Part shown: piece by piece, positions 46,394 to 56,400 of the stretch
How the letters are laid out: every line of letters starts with the position of its first letter
Position numbering within the stretch: position 1 is the first letter of the stretch
Assembly: GCA_946800325.1 (NCBI GenBank)
Contig: OX326958.1
Span: 19,738,414 to 19,802,413 of the forward strand
DNA length: 64,000 nucleotides
DNA from: Luzula sylvatica
Lineage: Eukaryota > Streptophyta > Magnoliopsida > Poales > Juncaceae
Direction of reading: 5' to 3'
Position numbers and translations under genes: made by a program
Notes under the pieces: generated by a model
The model's input: only the letters and a program-made list of their open reading frames with translations
Database searches by the model: none
What the model was told of the DNA's origin: nothing

Positions 46394-47506
46394 CATGGAC
46401 TCCTCGTTTCGTTCTGATATATACTTTTGTAAAGTTTTTATATGTAATTAATATCTGTTTTCGTTGTATTTAAACTAATTTTAATATAAGCACATATGTG
46501 TGTATAATTATTTAATTATGTATTATTTCGGCTTGTATTTTCTTACCTATTATCTTTAATAATTAAGATTAAAGAAAATCTTATATATAAATCATATTAT
46601 AATATGAATGCTAAAATAAATAAAAAAATTTAGCATATGTATTGACCGGATTTTAAAATTTTCCAAAAATACAATTAATATGATTTATTGTTAGTAATAT
46701 TATATATTATTTTATTAATATTTCATAAATAAAACTCTTAGTGTGAAACGATACAACAATAATAATAATAATAATAATATAATTATGTAAATATATTTTT
46801 TTGCATTGTATTTTTTTCATAATATCTTCACTAATTCAAATTAGAGAAAAATATTATGTAGGAACCATAAAATATAAATGTTAAAAAAAAAAAAAAAATT
46901 AACAAATATATTTGATGAATTTTAAAGTTAATATTCTAAAAATAAAATTAATATATGATGTACGTTTAATAATATTATGTATTAATTTATTAGTATTTCA
47001 TATATATAATTCTTAATGCGAATCATTAAATAATTTAATAAATATACTTGGTCTTGCCAGAAAATATAGTGTGCCACAACATTAGTGTACATGATATGAT
47101 TTTCTAGAAAACGTTGGAAGTTAATTGTTAAACAATGAACACATAAATATTAAAAAAAATCATAAATGTTCATACGTAAAATATTATGTTGCACGGATAC
47201 TTCAAAAAATCGAATTTACCCGTATCGTCGTATCCGTATCGTATCATAAATCATATGTTAAAATATCGTATCGCCGTATCCGATACGTATCACCGTATAT
47301 CCGCATCGGCGTATACGATCAACACATGCTTAACTACGGTAAAATTAATGAAAGATCTGAATCTGAATTTTATATTTATGAAATTGCATACGGTTGGTCT
47401 ATCATGGACCGATCAGATGTTACGATACGATATTCATGGGAACACGAAAAGTCCAGTCAACTCTTTTCTCTGGTGACTACTTCTCGAGATGCATGCATCC
47501 CACTAG
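46394..47506. other. Intergenic, with (AAT)n and a CGTATC-rich segment
   Basis: The first part is the shared F-box 3' flank. An AAT microsatellite lies at 46757-46779. Positions about 47220-47325 are dense in CGTATC/GATACG words (CGTATCGTCGTATCC...CCGATACGTATCACCG). A 151-residue frame over this segment (47125-47580) reflects the repeat and has no recognised family. Confidence 0.6.
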
Positions 47507-47522
47507 TTTTCTTCTTATTATT
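47507..47522. repeat. LINE target-site duplication, left copy (16 bp)
   Basis: TTTTCTTCTTATTATT, repeated exactly at 53385-53400 on the other side of the LINE. Confidence 0.93.
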
Positions 47523-47736
47523 TTTTTTTTTTTTGAAAAATAGAAGCGAAGCTTCTTTTGATATATTAAAGCAAGTTTAATACATCGTTATAATTTTACA
47601 TGGTAATGTAAAAAGGCCTAATCTAATTCCTTATAGGCGACATGACGTAGTAGGCAAAAGAAATTCTACACATGTAGGAAAAATTTTTGAAGAAAGAAAA
47701 TTATTTCCTAATATTGGAGAGGAGCTTGGTTGTTGT

Positions 47737-50700
47737 TTAGCTATGAAGCTTCCATTGCCTTGCCTCGTAGGTGATTTTCGATATCGTCGAGGATGGGGGT
47801 GAGTTGTTTTGGTTAAAAATCCGATCGTTTCTCTCCTTCCAAATATTCCAAAGTGTGGCCACAAAGAAAGTGTCGATTTCTTGCTTTTTTTCTTTGGTGT
47901 ATTTTTGCCGGTTCTCTAGCCAAAATTTCGGCAAGTTGTCGCGAATCTCAAAAGGCACTCCTAGGATGCGTCTAACCCCCCGCCAAACATTTGTTGCATA
48001 TGTGCAATTAATGAATAAGTGTATCGCCGATTCCTCGATGTTGTTGTTGCAATTTTTGCATGTTGTTTCATGAGGCCAATTCCTTTTTCTCAATACATCT
48101 CCCGTTAGAATCCTTTCGTTGAGAGCCAACCACGCAAAAAATCTTGTTTTCGCGGGCGCTTTTGTTTTCCATAAGATGGTGTTCCACTCGCTTATCATTC
48201 CCGGATTTATTAGGAGTTTGTAGGTTGCGGCGGTGGAGAAAGATTCCGGTTTGCCCATCCATGCATGTTGGTTCGATCTCGGGTCAAAAGCGTATGCAAT
48301 TCGAAATTGTGAGAGAAGTGCACTAAGGTCTTTTATGAAGTAGGAGGAGTGTTTGCTTGCTATGTTTTCTATTTCGGAAGCGTGCTCGATACCATAAATA
48401 TTTTTTATGGTTGTCGCCCACATCCCCTCATTATTTTGACAAATTTTCCAAAGCCATTTTAGCAATAATGATGTGTTGTGTGTTTCTATATTTAACATCC
48501 CTAAACCTCCATTTTCCTTTGGTAAGCATACCTTTTCCCAATTAATTAGGCAATGTCCACCTAGACAATCCTTATCACCTTTCCAAAGAAATTTTCTTGT
48601 GATTTTATTAATTTCCTTTATTAACCATTTTGGGAGGCGAAAACATTGCATGAAATATGTCGGCACCGCATTTAGCACCGATTTTGCAAGAACCAAACGT
48701 CCTCCCAAAGATAGGCATTTTCCTTTCCATCCCGATAATCGAGATTGCATTTTCTTAATTAGGGGGATGTAGTCTATTTTTCTTGGTTTTTTGGTGTTCA
48801 AAGGCATGCCGAGATACAAAATTGGTAGTGTTGTTCTCGTGCAATGTAGTAGTCTCTCTAGTGTCCCATATAGGGACTCCGGTATGGCTATTGGAACAAA
48901 AACGGTTTTGTCCCAATTTATTGCAAGTCCCGAAACTCTTTGGAAGAGATTTAGAGTGTATGTTAGTACCTTGAGGTTGATCGGGTGCGCCTCGACAAAT
49001 AGGATTGTGTCGTCGGCGTATTGAAGTGCCCTTGTTGCAAACTTAATCGGCGATGCCATTAGGTGGTTTGTTTTTTGGAGGAACGTTTGAAGCGAGTCGG
49101 CTACCAAGTCGAAAAGCATCGGCGATAAGGGGTCACCTTGTCTTACTCCACGTTTGTGTTTGAATTTTTTTCCTAGTTTTCCGTTTACTTTGACCTTCGA
49201 TGATGCCGAGGTTAATAACTCCTTTACCCACCTTGACCATTTCGACGGAAAATCCCGAGCCGCGAGGAGGTTTTGGATATAGTCCCATGAAATTGTGTCG
49301 AAGGCTTTGAAGAAATCTATTTTGAGCATGATCATCGGTATTTTTCTTTTGTGCGCCGCACTTAGTAATTCTCGTGCCGAAAGAAAAACTTCACCGATGG
49401 ACCTATTCTTGATGAAGGCGGCTTGATCGCGATGAATAAGACTTTCCATCTTCGGTTGCAATCTCGCGGCCAAGGTCTTTGAAAATATTTTCCCAATCGT
49501 GTTTATGACGCTAATTGGTCGATAATCTTTTCTATCTATGGCATCCTCTTTTTTTGGTATTAAGGTGATTATTGCATTGTTTATAGTATCGATCACCAAT
49601 GTATGATTGTAGAATTGGTCGAATAAGCCCTTGAGTTTTGGTTTTATTATTTCGAAAAAACTTTGATAGAACTCGATTGGGAATCCCTCGGGTCCCACCG
49701 ATTTTCCTTTTTTCATGTTCATGACGGTCCGTCGAATTTCGTCATCGGTAAAGGGGTTCGCTAGATCCATCAATGCGATCGTGTTGTTTGGTTCGGCTTG
49801 TATTAGCGTCCTCATGTTATGGATTTGAGGGATAAGGGGTGCTACGCCGAGAATATTTTCGTAATAGGTGTCAAATTCTTTTTGAATTCGGTTAGGGTCC
49901 GAAATTATTTCGTCTTCTATTTTGATTGTCGTTATTTTATTTCCCTTATTCCTTGCCGAAGCTATGGCGTGAAAATATTTGGTGTTGGCATCACCTAGTT
50001 TTAACCAAGTGCATGACGTCCTTTGTTGCCATATTGCCTCTTTAAGATTTACCAAATCACCAATTTTTTCTTTTGCCGATATTCTCAACCGTAACTCGTC
50101 CGTTGATAGATCCCGTTCCTCCTCGGCAAGATCTAGAATTTTTATGATAAGGATACAATCCTCATGGACGGTGTTTGATGATTTGAATTTCGCTTTTGCC
50201 CATTCCTTTATTTTTTTTCTTGATTTGTCGAGACTTTTTTGGAAGGATTTAATTTGATTGTCATTTCCTGATGACGTTTGGTGCCAACAATCGGGTAGCA
50301 ACCCATTCAATTCGTCAAATTTGAGCCATGCTCTTTCGAATCTAAATAGCTTAGACGCCTCGATTTGATTATTTTGAATTTTTAGTAGTAGTGGCGTGTG
50401 GTCCGAGGTGGTCATGGGTAGATCTTCGAGTGTGATCATCATGTTTTGTATTAATAGATGTTCCGAAATGAAAGCTCTATCTAATCGAGCTAGGGTCGGC
50501 CTCTCCCTTTTATTCGACCACGTGAATTTCCTTCCCCTTAGTGGGATTTCGGTTAGATTGGCCGAGTTGATTGCCTCATTGAAACGTAAGGCCATGGTTG
50601 TGTTGAAGTTCGTTGCGGTCGTGTCATGGCTTGATCTAATTAGATTAAAGTCACCTATGATTATCCACGGTAGGTTTAAATCCTTATTTATTTCCTCTAT

Positions 50701-51084
50701 TTCTCGAATATAGTCTAGTTTTTCCCTTGATGATGCCGAGGCCGGCCCGTATGTATTGGAGAGTAGGAATTTAGTTCCGTCTTCCTTTGCAAAAATGATG
50801 TTTATGCAAGTTTGGGTATGAAATGAGTCGACCAAGGAGACTTTGTTGTCCCAAGCAACCATGAGGCCTCCCTTGGACCCTTGCGCATTTTTGTATAGCA
50901 CGTCACCATGCCGCGCGGTTAGAACCATTTTTTGATGGAAAGGATTTGGGTCGGCCCATTTTGTTTCTTGTAAACATATAATATTTGGTTTTGCTATCCT
51001 AATAGAGTCCTTGACCATATTACATTTTCCTCTTAATCCTAATCCTCGTACGTTCCACGACAAAATACTTAAGTTCGTACTCAT
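47737..51084 (-). CDS. LINE ORF2: endonuclease and reverse transcriptase (1115 aa)
   Basis: The N-terminus is an AP-type endonuclease: LSWNVRG near 8-14, the catalytic QET at 39-41, IIGDFN near 140, and TSDHTPLLL near 226. It nicks target DNA. The reverse transcriptase follows, with YRPISVINTIGKIFSK, KIDFFKAFDTISW, FKHKRGVRQGDPLSP and the catalytic YADD (LQYADDTILF). Next is the WKGDKDCLGG...W..VCLPKENGGLGMLN stretch. Near the C-terminus a zf-RVT-like module has TGDVLRKRNW...CKNC...E.AIHLFINC. All key residues looked for are present and the frame is uninterrupted. The ATG at 51084 is the natural start, in the context MSTNLSILSWNVRG. Confidence 0.96.
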   Translation of the reverse strand: MSTNLSILSWNVRGLGLRGKCNMVKDSIRIAKPNIICLQETKWADPNPFHQKMVLTARHGDVLYKNAQGSKGGLMVAWDNKVSLVDSFHTQTCINIIFAKEDGTKFLLSNTYGPASASSREKLDYIREIEEINKDLNLPWIIIGDFNLIRSSHDTTATNFNTTMALRFNEAINSANLTEIPLRGRKFTWSNKRERPTLARLDRAFISEHLLIQNMMITLEDLPMTTSDHTPLLLKIQNNQIEASKLFRFERAWLKFDELNGLLPDCWHQTSSGNDNQIKSFQKSLDKSRKKIKEWAKAKFKSSNTVHEDCILIIKILDLAEEERDLSTDELRLRISAKEKIGDLVNLKEAIWQQRTSCTWLKLGDANTKYFHAIASARNKGNKITTIKIEDEIISDPNRIQKEFDTYYENILGVAPLIPQIHNMRTLIQAEPNNTIALMDLANPFTDDEIRRTVMNMKKGKSVGPEGFPIEFYQSFFEIIKPKLKGLFDQFYNHTLVIDTINNAIITLIPKKEDAIDRKDYRPISVINTIGKIFSKTLAARLQPKMESLIHRDQAAFIKNRSIGEVFLSARELLSAAHKRKIPMIMLKIDFFKAFDTISWDYIQNLLAARDFPSKWSRWVKELLTSASSKVKVNGKLGKKFKHKRGVRQGDPLSPMLFDLVADSLQTFLQKTNHLMASPIKFATRALQYADDTILFVEAHPINLKVLTYTLNLFQRVSGLAINWDKTVFVPIAIPESLYGTLERLLHCTRTTLPILYLGMPLNTKKPRKIDYIPLIKKMQSRLSGWKGKCLSLGGRLVLAKSVLNAVPTYFMQCFRLPKWLIKEINKITRKFLWKGDKDCLGGHCLINWEKVCLPKENGGLGMLNIETHNTSLLLKWLWKICQNNEGMWATTIKNIYGIEHASEIENIASKHSSYFIKDLSALLSQFRIAYAFDPRSNQHAWMGKPESFSTAATYKLLINPGMISEWNTILWKTKAPAKTRFFAWLALNERILTGDVLRKRNWPHETTCKNCNNNIEESAIHLFINCTYATNVWRGVRRILGVPFEIRDNLPKFWLENRQKYTKEKKQEIDTFFVATLWNIWKERNDRIFNQNNSPPSSTISKITYEARQWKLHS

Positions 51085-51132
51085 AATAAAAATAAGTTCG
51101 TTTCCTTAAGAAAGAAAAAAATACAAAGCTAA

Positions 51133-52956
51133 TTAATCGACCTCATCGATGTTGTCATCTAGCTCCTCTCTTTCTTCCTCGGCTTCGTGGATTGCCATTG
51201 TATTGTCTTGATTAAAATTAGAGGGAGAGGAGTAAGACATAAGCCTATTTGTAATTTCTTTCTTCTTTTTTTCAATAATCTTTTTCTTTTTAGACAGGGT
51301 TATGAATTTTTGTAGTTTGGTTGTAATTTTGCTAATTTTTCTTTTATCATTAGCTACTTTATTAGGGGTGCTATGCTTAAGGTCCGTTTCGATCTCTTCT
51401 AGAGAAATCGTGCTAGTATCAAAGCCAAGAGCCTTTTGGATTTCTTTTATTATTTTTGTATCGAGGGGTTTTTCTTTAATTTTCTCGGCTTCTAACTTTT
51501 TAATTAGTGATTTGGCCCTCGGTTTCTTAATTTTCTTTTGTTGCATTATTTCCTCATTCATTTTCTTGAAATCTAATTTTTTTTTGAAATTTTTTTTTTT
51601 CGAGTTCCCGCTGGTCCCTGGACAGATCTGGATTTTTGACAATTTTTTTTTTTCGTTTTTTTTTCCTTTTTCCACTTCATCTGTGTTTCCTTGTTGCTCG
51701 AAAATCGATGAAATTTGTTTTCGTTTTTCTTTTTTTAATCTTTTCTTAATTAAGGCTAAAGAGATGTTTATATCTTCCTCGACAAGTAGCTCCTTATCAT
51801 CGGCCTTTAGGCTCGGCTTAGCCATCTTGTTCACCTTGATCACTTGTTCTTCTCCATTGGCCAGTCTTGTTTTCGACGCCGTCCAAATTTGAGATTGCTT
51901 TTTCTGGAAGAACGTTGCCGATTCGTCGCTCAACCAAACTCGGTTTGTGATCGGCTCATGTGAGGTACCCTGACTTTCATTTGCAATGAGTCCGCTGTCA
52001 ACCTCGTCTTGAAGTTTGGTTTGAGTGCATTCATAGATTTCGGATGGCGGTTCCGGCAATTCGGGTTGGATACCCATATCTTTTGGATCCGCTAACTCCT
52101 CTTCATGAAATGCAAGTCCATTAATGTTCTTAATGGATTTTGACCCGAGATCCTCAACCCCATGTTGGCCATGATTCTCTTCCTCCTCACTAACCGTTTC
52201 AGAGACCTTGCCTCGCGCCGAGATCCTCAAATCGGGTGCAATTAATGCCTCGCGCCGTTTCAGAATGACTACTGGCTGCTGGACCTGCTGGGGCATTTTT
52301 ACCGGCTCTTGTCGTGGACCGGCTGCCGGTGTCACATCGATAGCTATTGTCGACTGAATTCCAAGCTTCTGGGCCAACATTTGGCGTCCAATTGAATCCG
52401 GAACGGCAGCCCACACCCTTTTCAGCCAAAGTTTATCCACACAGACATTCGGGCTCCCGGAATTGTCACTACTAGGCTTCGAAAAAGGAGCCGATGCTGG
52501 TGGCCTCGCCTCTTTACGCACCTCAACCTGTTTAGCGATCGGTACCCATTTGACAGTCGGTTTGTTTGATTGTTGTCGTCCAACTGGTCCTTCGGCAAAA
52601 GTGGGATGTGACATTGTTTTGAGTTGTCGAGATTGCGAGCACTTTGTTGAGATGTGACCCGATTGCATGCATCTGATGCATCGAACCGGGTTTTTACAAT
52701 CGACAAGTCTGTGTGTCGTCGATAGACACTTAAAACATCGACCTTGAAAAGAGAATGGTTTGGCGCCTTTTGCATAAGACGAGACTTGCCTTCCAATCTT
52801 GCGCTTCCTTTGAGGGTCATCCTGGTCAATCAATTCGGTTTGCCTCATCTTCTTCCATGTATGTTTCGAAAGAACTTTGGTCCATCCTCCTTCTCCAGAC
52901 AGGAAAGCTTGCCCCTTCTTCAGTACAGTGTCCTTTTCCATTGAATCAAAATTCAT
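51133..52956 (-). CDS. LINE ORF1: zinc-knuckle nucleic-acid-binding protein (607 aa)
   Basis: ORF1 proteins bind the element's RNA and form the transposition particle. Two CCHC knuckles lie close to the N-terminus, CFKCLSTTHRLVDC and CIRCMQSGHISTKC, at about residues 71-105. The rest is low-complexity and charged. The C-terminal third is very rich in lysine (KKRLKKEKRK, KKLDFKKMNEE, KKKKIIEKKKKE) and ends in an acidic stretch (EAEEEREELDDNIDEVD). No DUF4283-type domain, common before the knuckles in many plant L1 ORF1s, was recognised. I chose the first ATG (52956). The frame stays open upstream without another ATG to a stop near 53078, so a non-AUG start is possible. Confidence 0.85.
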   Translation of the reverse strand: MNFDSMEKDTVLKKGQAFLSGEGGWTKVLSKHTWKKMRQTELIDQDDPQRKRKIGRQVSSYAKGAKPFSFQGRCFKCLSTTHRLVDCKNPVRCIRCMQSGHISTKCSQSRQLKTMSHPTFAEGPVGRQQSNKPTVKWVPIAKQVEVRKEARPPASAPFSKPSSDNSGSPNVCVDKLWLKRVWAAVPDSIGRQMLAQKLGIQSTIAIDVTPAAGPRQEPVKMPQQVQQPVVILKRREALIAPDLRISARGKVSETVSEEEENHGQHGVEDLGSKSIKNINGLAFHEEELADPKDMGIQPELPEPPSEIYECTQTKLQDEVDSGLIANESQGTSHEPITNRVWLSDESATFFQKKQSQIWTASKTRLANGEEQVIKVNKMAKPSLKADDKELLVEEDINISLALIKKRLKKEKRKQISSIFEQQGNTDEVEKGKKNEKKKLSKIQICPGTSGNSKKKNFKKKLDFKKMNEEIMQQKKIKKPRAKSLIKKLEAEKIKEKPLDTKIIKEIQKALGFDTSTISLEEIETDLKHSTPNKVANDKRKISKITTKLQKFITLSKKKKIIEKKKKEITNRLMSYSSPSNFNQDNTMAIHEAEEEREELDDNIDEVD

Positions 52957-53384
52957 TGCAACCAAGAAGCCTGAGAGAAACGCCTGAGAAATCGTCGCCG
53001 CGGAATCAGAATTCAGTATAGTGCCCTCTTCAGTACACTTCAGTACAGTGCAGTGATGCGAGAGGGAGAGAGATTAGGGCTTCAGTACAGTACAGTACAG
53101 AGAGAGGGAGAGAGAGATTAGGGCTCAGCCATGGAAGAAATAGTCGGAGCTTCGTCGGTCGTCGCCGTAAAATCGCTTCGCTAGGTCGTCGCCTGAGAGA
53201 AAACGCCGCTAGGTCGCCGCGGAATCGCTCCAGTCGCCTCGGAATCGCTCCAGTCGCCTCCCGGAATCGCTTCGCTCTCCAGTCGCTAGGTCGTCGCCAG
53301 TTTCTTCTCACTCCCGGAATCGCTTCGCTAGGTCTTCTCCAGTCGCTAGGTCGTCGCCCTTTTTCTTCGAAAAAAATTGCGGTC
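52957..53384 (-). other. LINE 5' untranslated region with GC-rich short repeats
   Basis: Two repeat types are visible: CAGTACAGTACAG/CTTCAGTACA words at about 53030-53100, and TCGC-rich words such as CGCTAGGTCGTCGCC and GGAATCGCTTCGCT repeated several times between 53160 and 53360. This is much more GC-rich than the surroundings. It probably holds the internal promoter of the LINE. Confidence 0.7.
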
Positions 53385-53400
53385 TTTTCTTCTTATTATT
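53385..53400. repeat. LINE target-site duplication, right copy (16 bp)
   Basis: Exact copy of 47507-47522, marking the 5' end of the LINE at 53384. Confidence 0.93.
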
Positions 53401-53493
53401 AAAATATAACAATACTTCATGATAATTTGTTGATAAATCGTTTATAATGAAGAGGAAAGGGGGGAGTATGAAAAACTTAGAATTGAATTTTGA

Positions 53494-56400
53494 ATGCATG
53501 AGGAAAGAAATCAAGTTATACAACTCACACTTAAGATGGTAAATGATCTTGTTTCTGATAATTATAATGGCAAAAACTTACCGGTTCTGCAAAACATTCT
53601 AGAGAGTGAATTATGGAATCAGCTCATAAAACCATTTAAATTAGGAACATCCACAAACTGTAGTAAGATCTTGGTGACAACGAGATATCCATCTGTTGCA
53701 AATGAGATTTGTACCGTGCCATTCGTTGAGCTAGAGAGTTTGAAAGGTAAAGCTCTTTCAAACTTATTCGACGCATGTACATTTGGAGACAAGAGTCCCG
53801 AAAATTTTCAGTATTTGCAAAGAGTTAGGCAATGTATTGTGAACAAATTAAATGGTTACCCTTTAGAGATAAAAACAATTGGTGCTGCACTAAAAGGTAA
53901 TCTTGAATTAAGGCACTGGGAGGCACTAGAACAAAGTGGTGAGTGGAAAATACCACAAGATGAGAATACGTCTAATCATATAATGTCATCTTTAAAAATT
54001 AGTTATCAGTATCTTTCCCCTGACTCTAAGAAATGTTTCTCGTACTGCTCTCTATTTCCCAAGAATTTTAAATTCAAGAGAGACGATCTGATCAATCTTT
54101 GGATAGCTGAAGGTTTTATTTATTCTAGAGGTGGTTTAGAAAGTAAAAAAATAGGGTTGAATTGTTTCAGTGAATTAGTTGGTCGAGATTTTTTTAAAGA
54201 AAGCCAAGAGTATACCAAGCATGAGGAAATGATAACTACTTACTATCTCATGCACGAATTGGTGCTTGATCTTGCCAAAGAAGTGTCACTTGAGGAGTTC
54301 CTCGTTATAGATGGATCTGAGGTTAAAAATAAAATCACTGGAGGTACAATACGCCAAGTATCAATATTAATGCATTTTGCCTATGAATGGGATAGTAGCA
54401 CCAAACGGTACATACTGAGAGACACTTTTAGGAATGAACTCGAAAAAGTAGCAAAAAAGTTGGAAATTTCAAAATTGAGGACCTTGATTGTAATTGGGAA
54501 TTATGATTCCAACTTTTCCACAAACATTCGTTGTTTGTTCCGAAACGCCAAATGCCTTCGCGTGCTTAGATTGTCAATGGATTCCTTTCACATTGACTCT
54601 CTATTGTGTGACCTTTCAAACTCCGTTCATCTTCGATACCTGAAACTAGAATCTTGCTATTTAAATCCTCCCCCAGATGAGAATGTTATTGACAATAAAC
54701 CTCCAAAAATTGCACTTAGGCTTTACCATCTAGAAACCTTGGATATATACGATTGGTATGATGATTTTGATTTTCCAGGATTAACACGTTTGCTTGTTAG
54801 TTTGCGTCGTTTTCAGGCCAAAGGAAATCAACTCACCGTGATTAGTGATATTGGAAAGCTAGCCGTAATTGAGGAACTTGGTGAATTCATGGTTCAAAAA
54901 GATCCTGATTTCGATATAGGTCAACTAAGCGAGTTAAATGACCTTGAGGGGTCTCTTAGTATTTATAATCTAGAGAATATAGAATCAAGGGAAGCTGCCA
55001 ATAAAGCACAGCTAAATAACAAAAGAAAGCTGCAAGGCTTGTCTTTATATTGGACTTCAAATTCAAATAGATTGGATACTCAACCAGATTTGGATGCAAA
55101 CATCCTTGAGGGCCTTGAACCACCCCCCAACATTGGAAATCTCCACATTCATGAATATGTTGGTGCTAAATTCCCTTCTCGGATGGTTCACAAAGAAAGT
55201 CTCACTTGTTTGCAGTTAATAAACTGCTCTGGTTTGAAGGTTCTCCCACCACTAGGGCAGTTGCGGGTTCTTGAAAAATTGAAACTTGAGGGAATGCCTA
55301 GGTTGGAAAAGATTACAAAAGAATTTTACGGTAGTTATGTGGAAAAGGCATTTCATTCGCTGAGGGAGATGGTGTTTAGTAACATGGAAAATTGTAAAGA
55401 ATGGGTTGGAATTGATGGATGTCTGATGTTTCCTTCCTTAAATAAACTTGAAATTCTTGATTCCAAGAAACTTTGTAATTTGCCTCGGCAATTTTATTCT
55501 CGTTCTTGTGATAACAATTGCTTTCCAAAACTTACTGAACTTGTTGTTCGAGGTTGTCCAAGGTTGTGTCTACCTCCCTTGCCTCATGTCCAAACTTTGA
55601 AAACTATTTCTATTACTTATGGGTTGGGTCCATTAAAAAGTATGACACTTTTGTCAAATTCTCCTAAGAAATTATCCTTATCCGTTGGATGGAACACGGA
55701 AGAGTTGTTAATGCCACTGTTGCCAAATTCTCGTAAGAAATTTTTATGGTCTGATATATGGAGAACGGAAAGGATGAAAGCCAATCAAAAGGTGTTTGTT
55801 TTTTCAAATCTCAAGACGTTAACCAGGTTAACCATTAGAGGATGCCCGGTTGATCACTTACCATGGGAAGGCTTTCAAGAACTTGCATTGTTGAAAATAT
55901 TGGTGATCCGGGATGTAGGATCGTCAACAAATACTCAAACTACGGAGTTTTTCATTCTACCAAAGTCACTCGAGGTATTGAAAATCAAGTCGTACAGTGT
56001 GACGGGCAAGCATTTATCAGAGTGGTTATTGCAATTGCCATTTCTTCGTACTTTGGTTGTAAGGTTACGAACAGTAAATTGCTTCGTGGTGAAAAAAGGT
56101 TTCATCTCGAGTACAATGAACTCCTCATCAGGGGGAGGTTTGCTTCGAATCTTTCCTAATTCAGTAAAGTACCTAGAAGAACTTTGTATCTATGTACATG
56201 GAAATCCAGTTTATCTTAATGTTACTCAAGAGGGTTTAAGAGGATTCAAGTCACTCAAAAAATTAACCATTGAACGGTGCTCTAGACTCCTCTCCTCGCT
56301 AGTGGGAAATGAGGTGCTTGGTGAGAATTCGCTACTTCCACCATCCCTTTTAGAATTGAATATTAACGAGGTGCCTGAAAAGTTGCTAACCCGATTATTA

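Larger units (their letters stand above)
47523..53384 (-). mobile_element. Full-length L1-type LINE (about 5.86 kb)
   Basis: A minus-strand non-LTR retrotransposon with every expected part. From right to left: a 5' untranslated region (52957-53384), ORF1 (52956-51133), a 48-bp spacer, ORF2 (51084-47737), about 200 bp of 3' untranslated region and a short poly(A) tail (T run 47521-47534, partly shared with the duplication). A 16-bp target-site duplication flanks it. Both ORFs are free of stops, so it is young and possibly able to move. It is a different element from the decayed LINEs at 2.2-12.8 kb and 35.9-38.4 kb. It lies directly upstream of the NB-LRR frame. Confidence 0.95.

Noticed and set aside
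47771..50713. Plus-strand ORFs over LINE ORF2
   Set aside because: Antisense shadows of the intact reverse-transcriptase frame.
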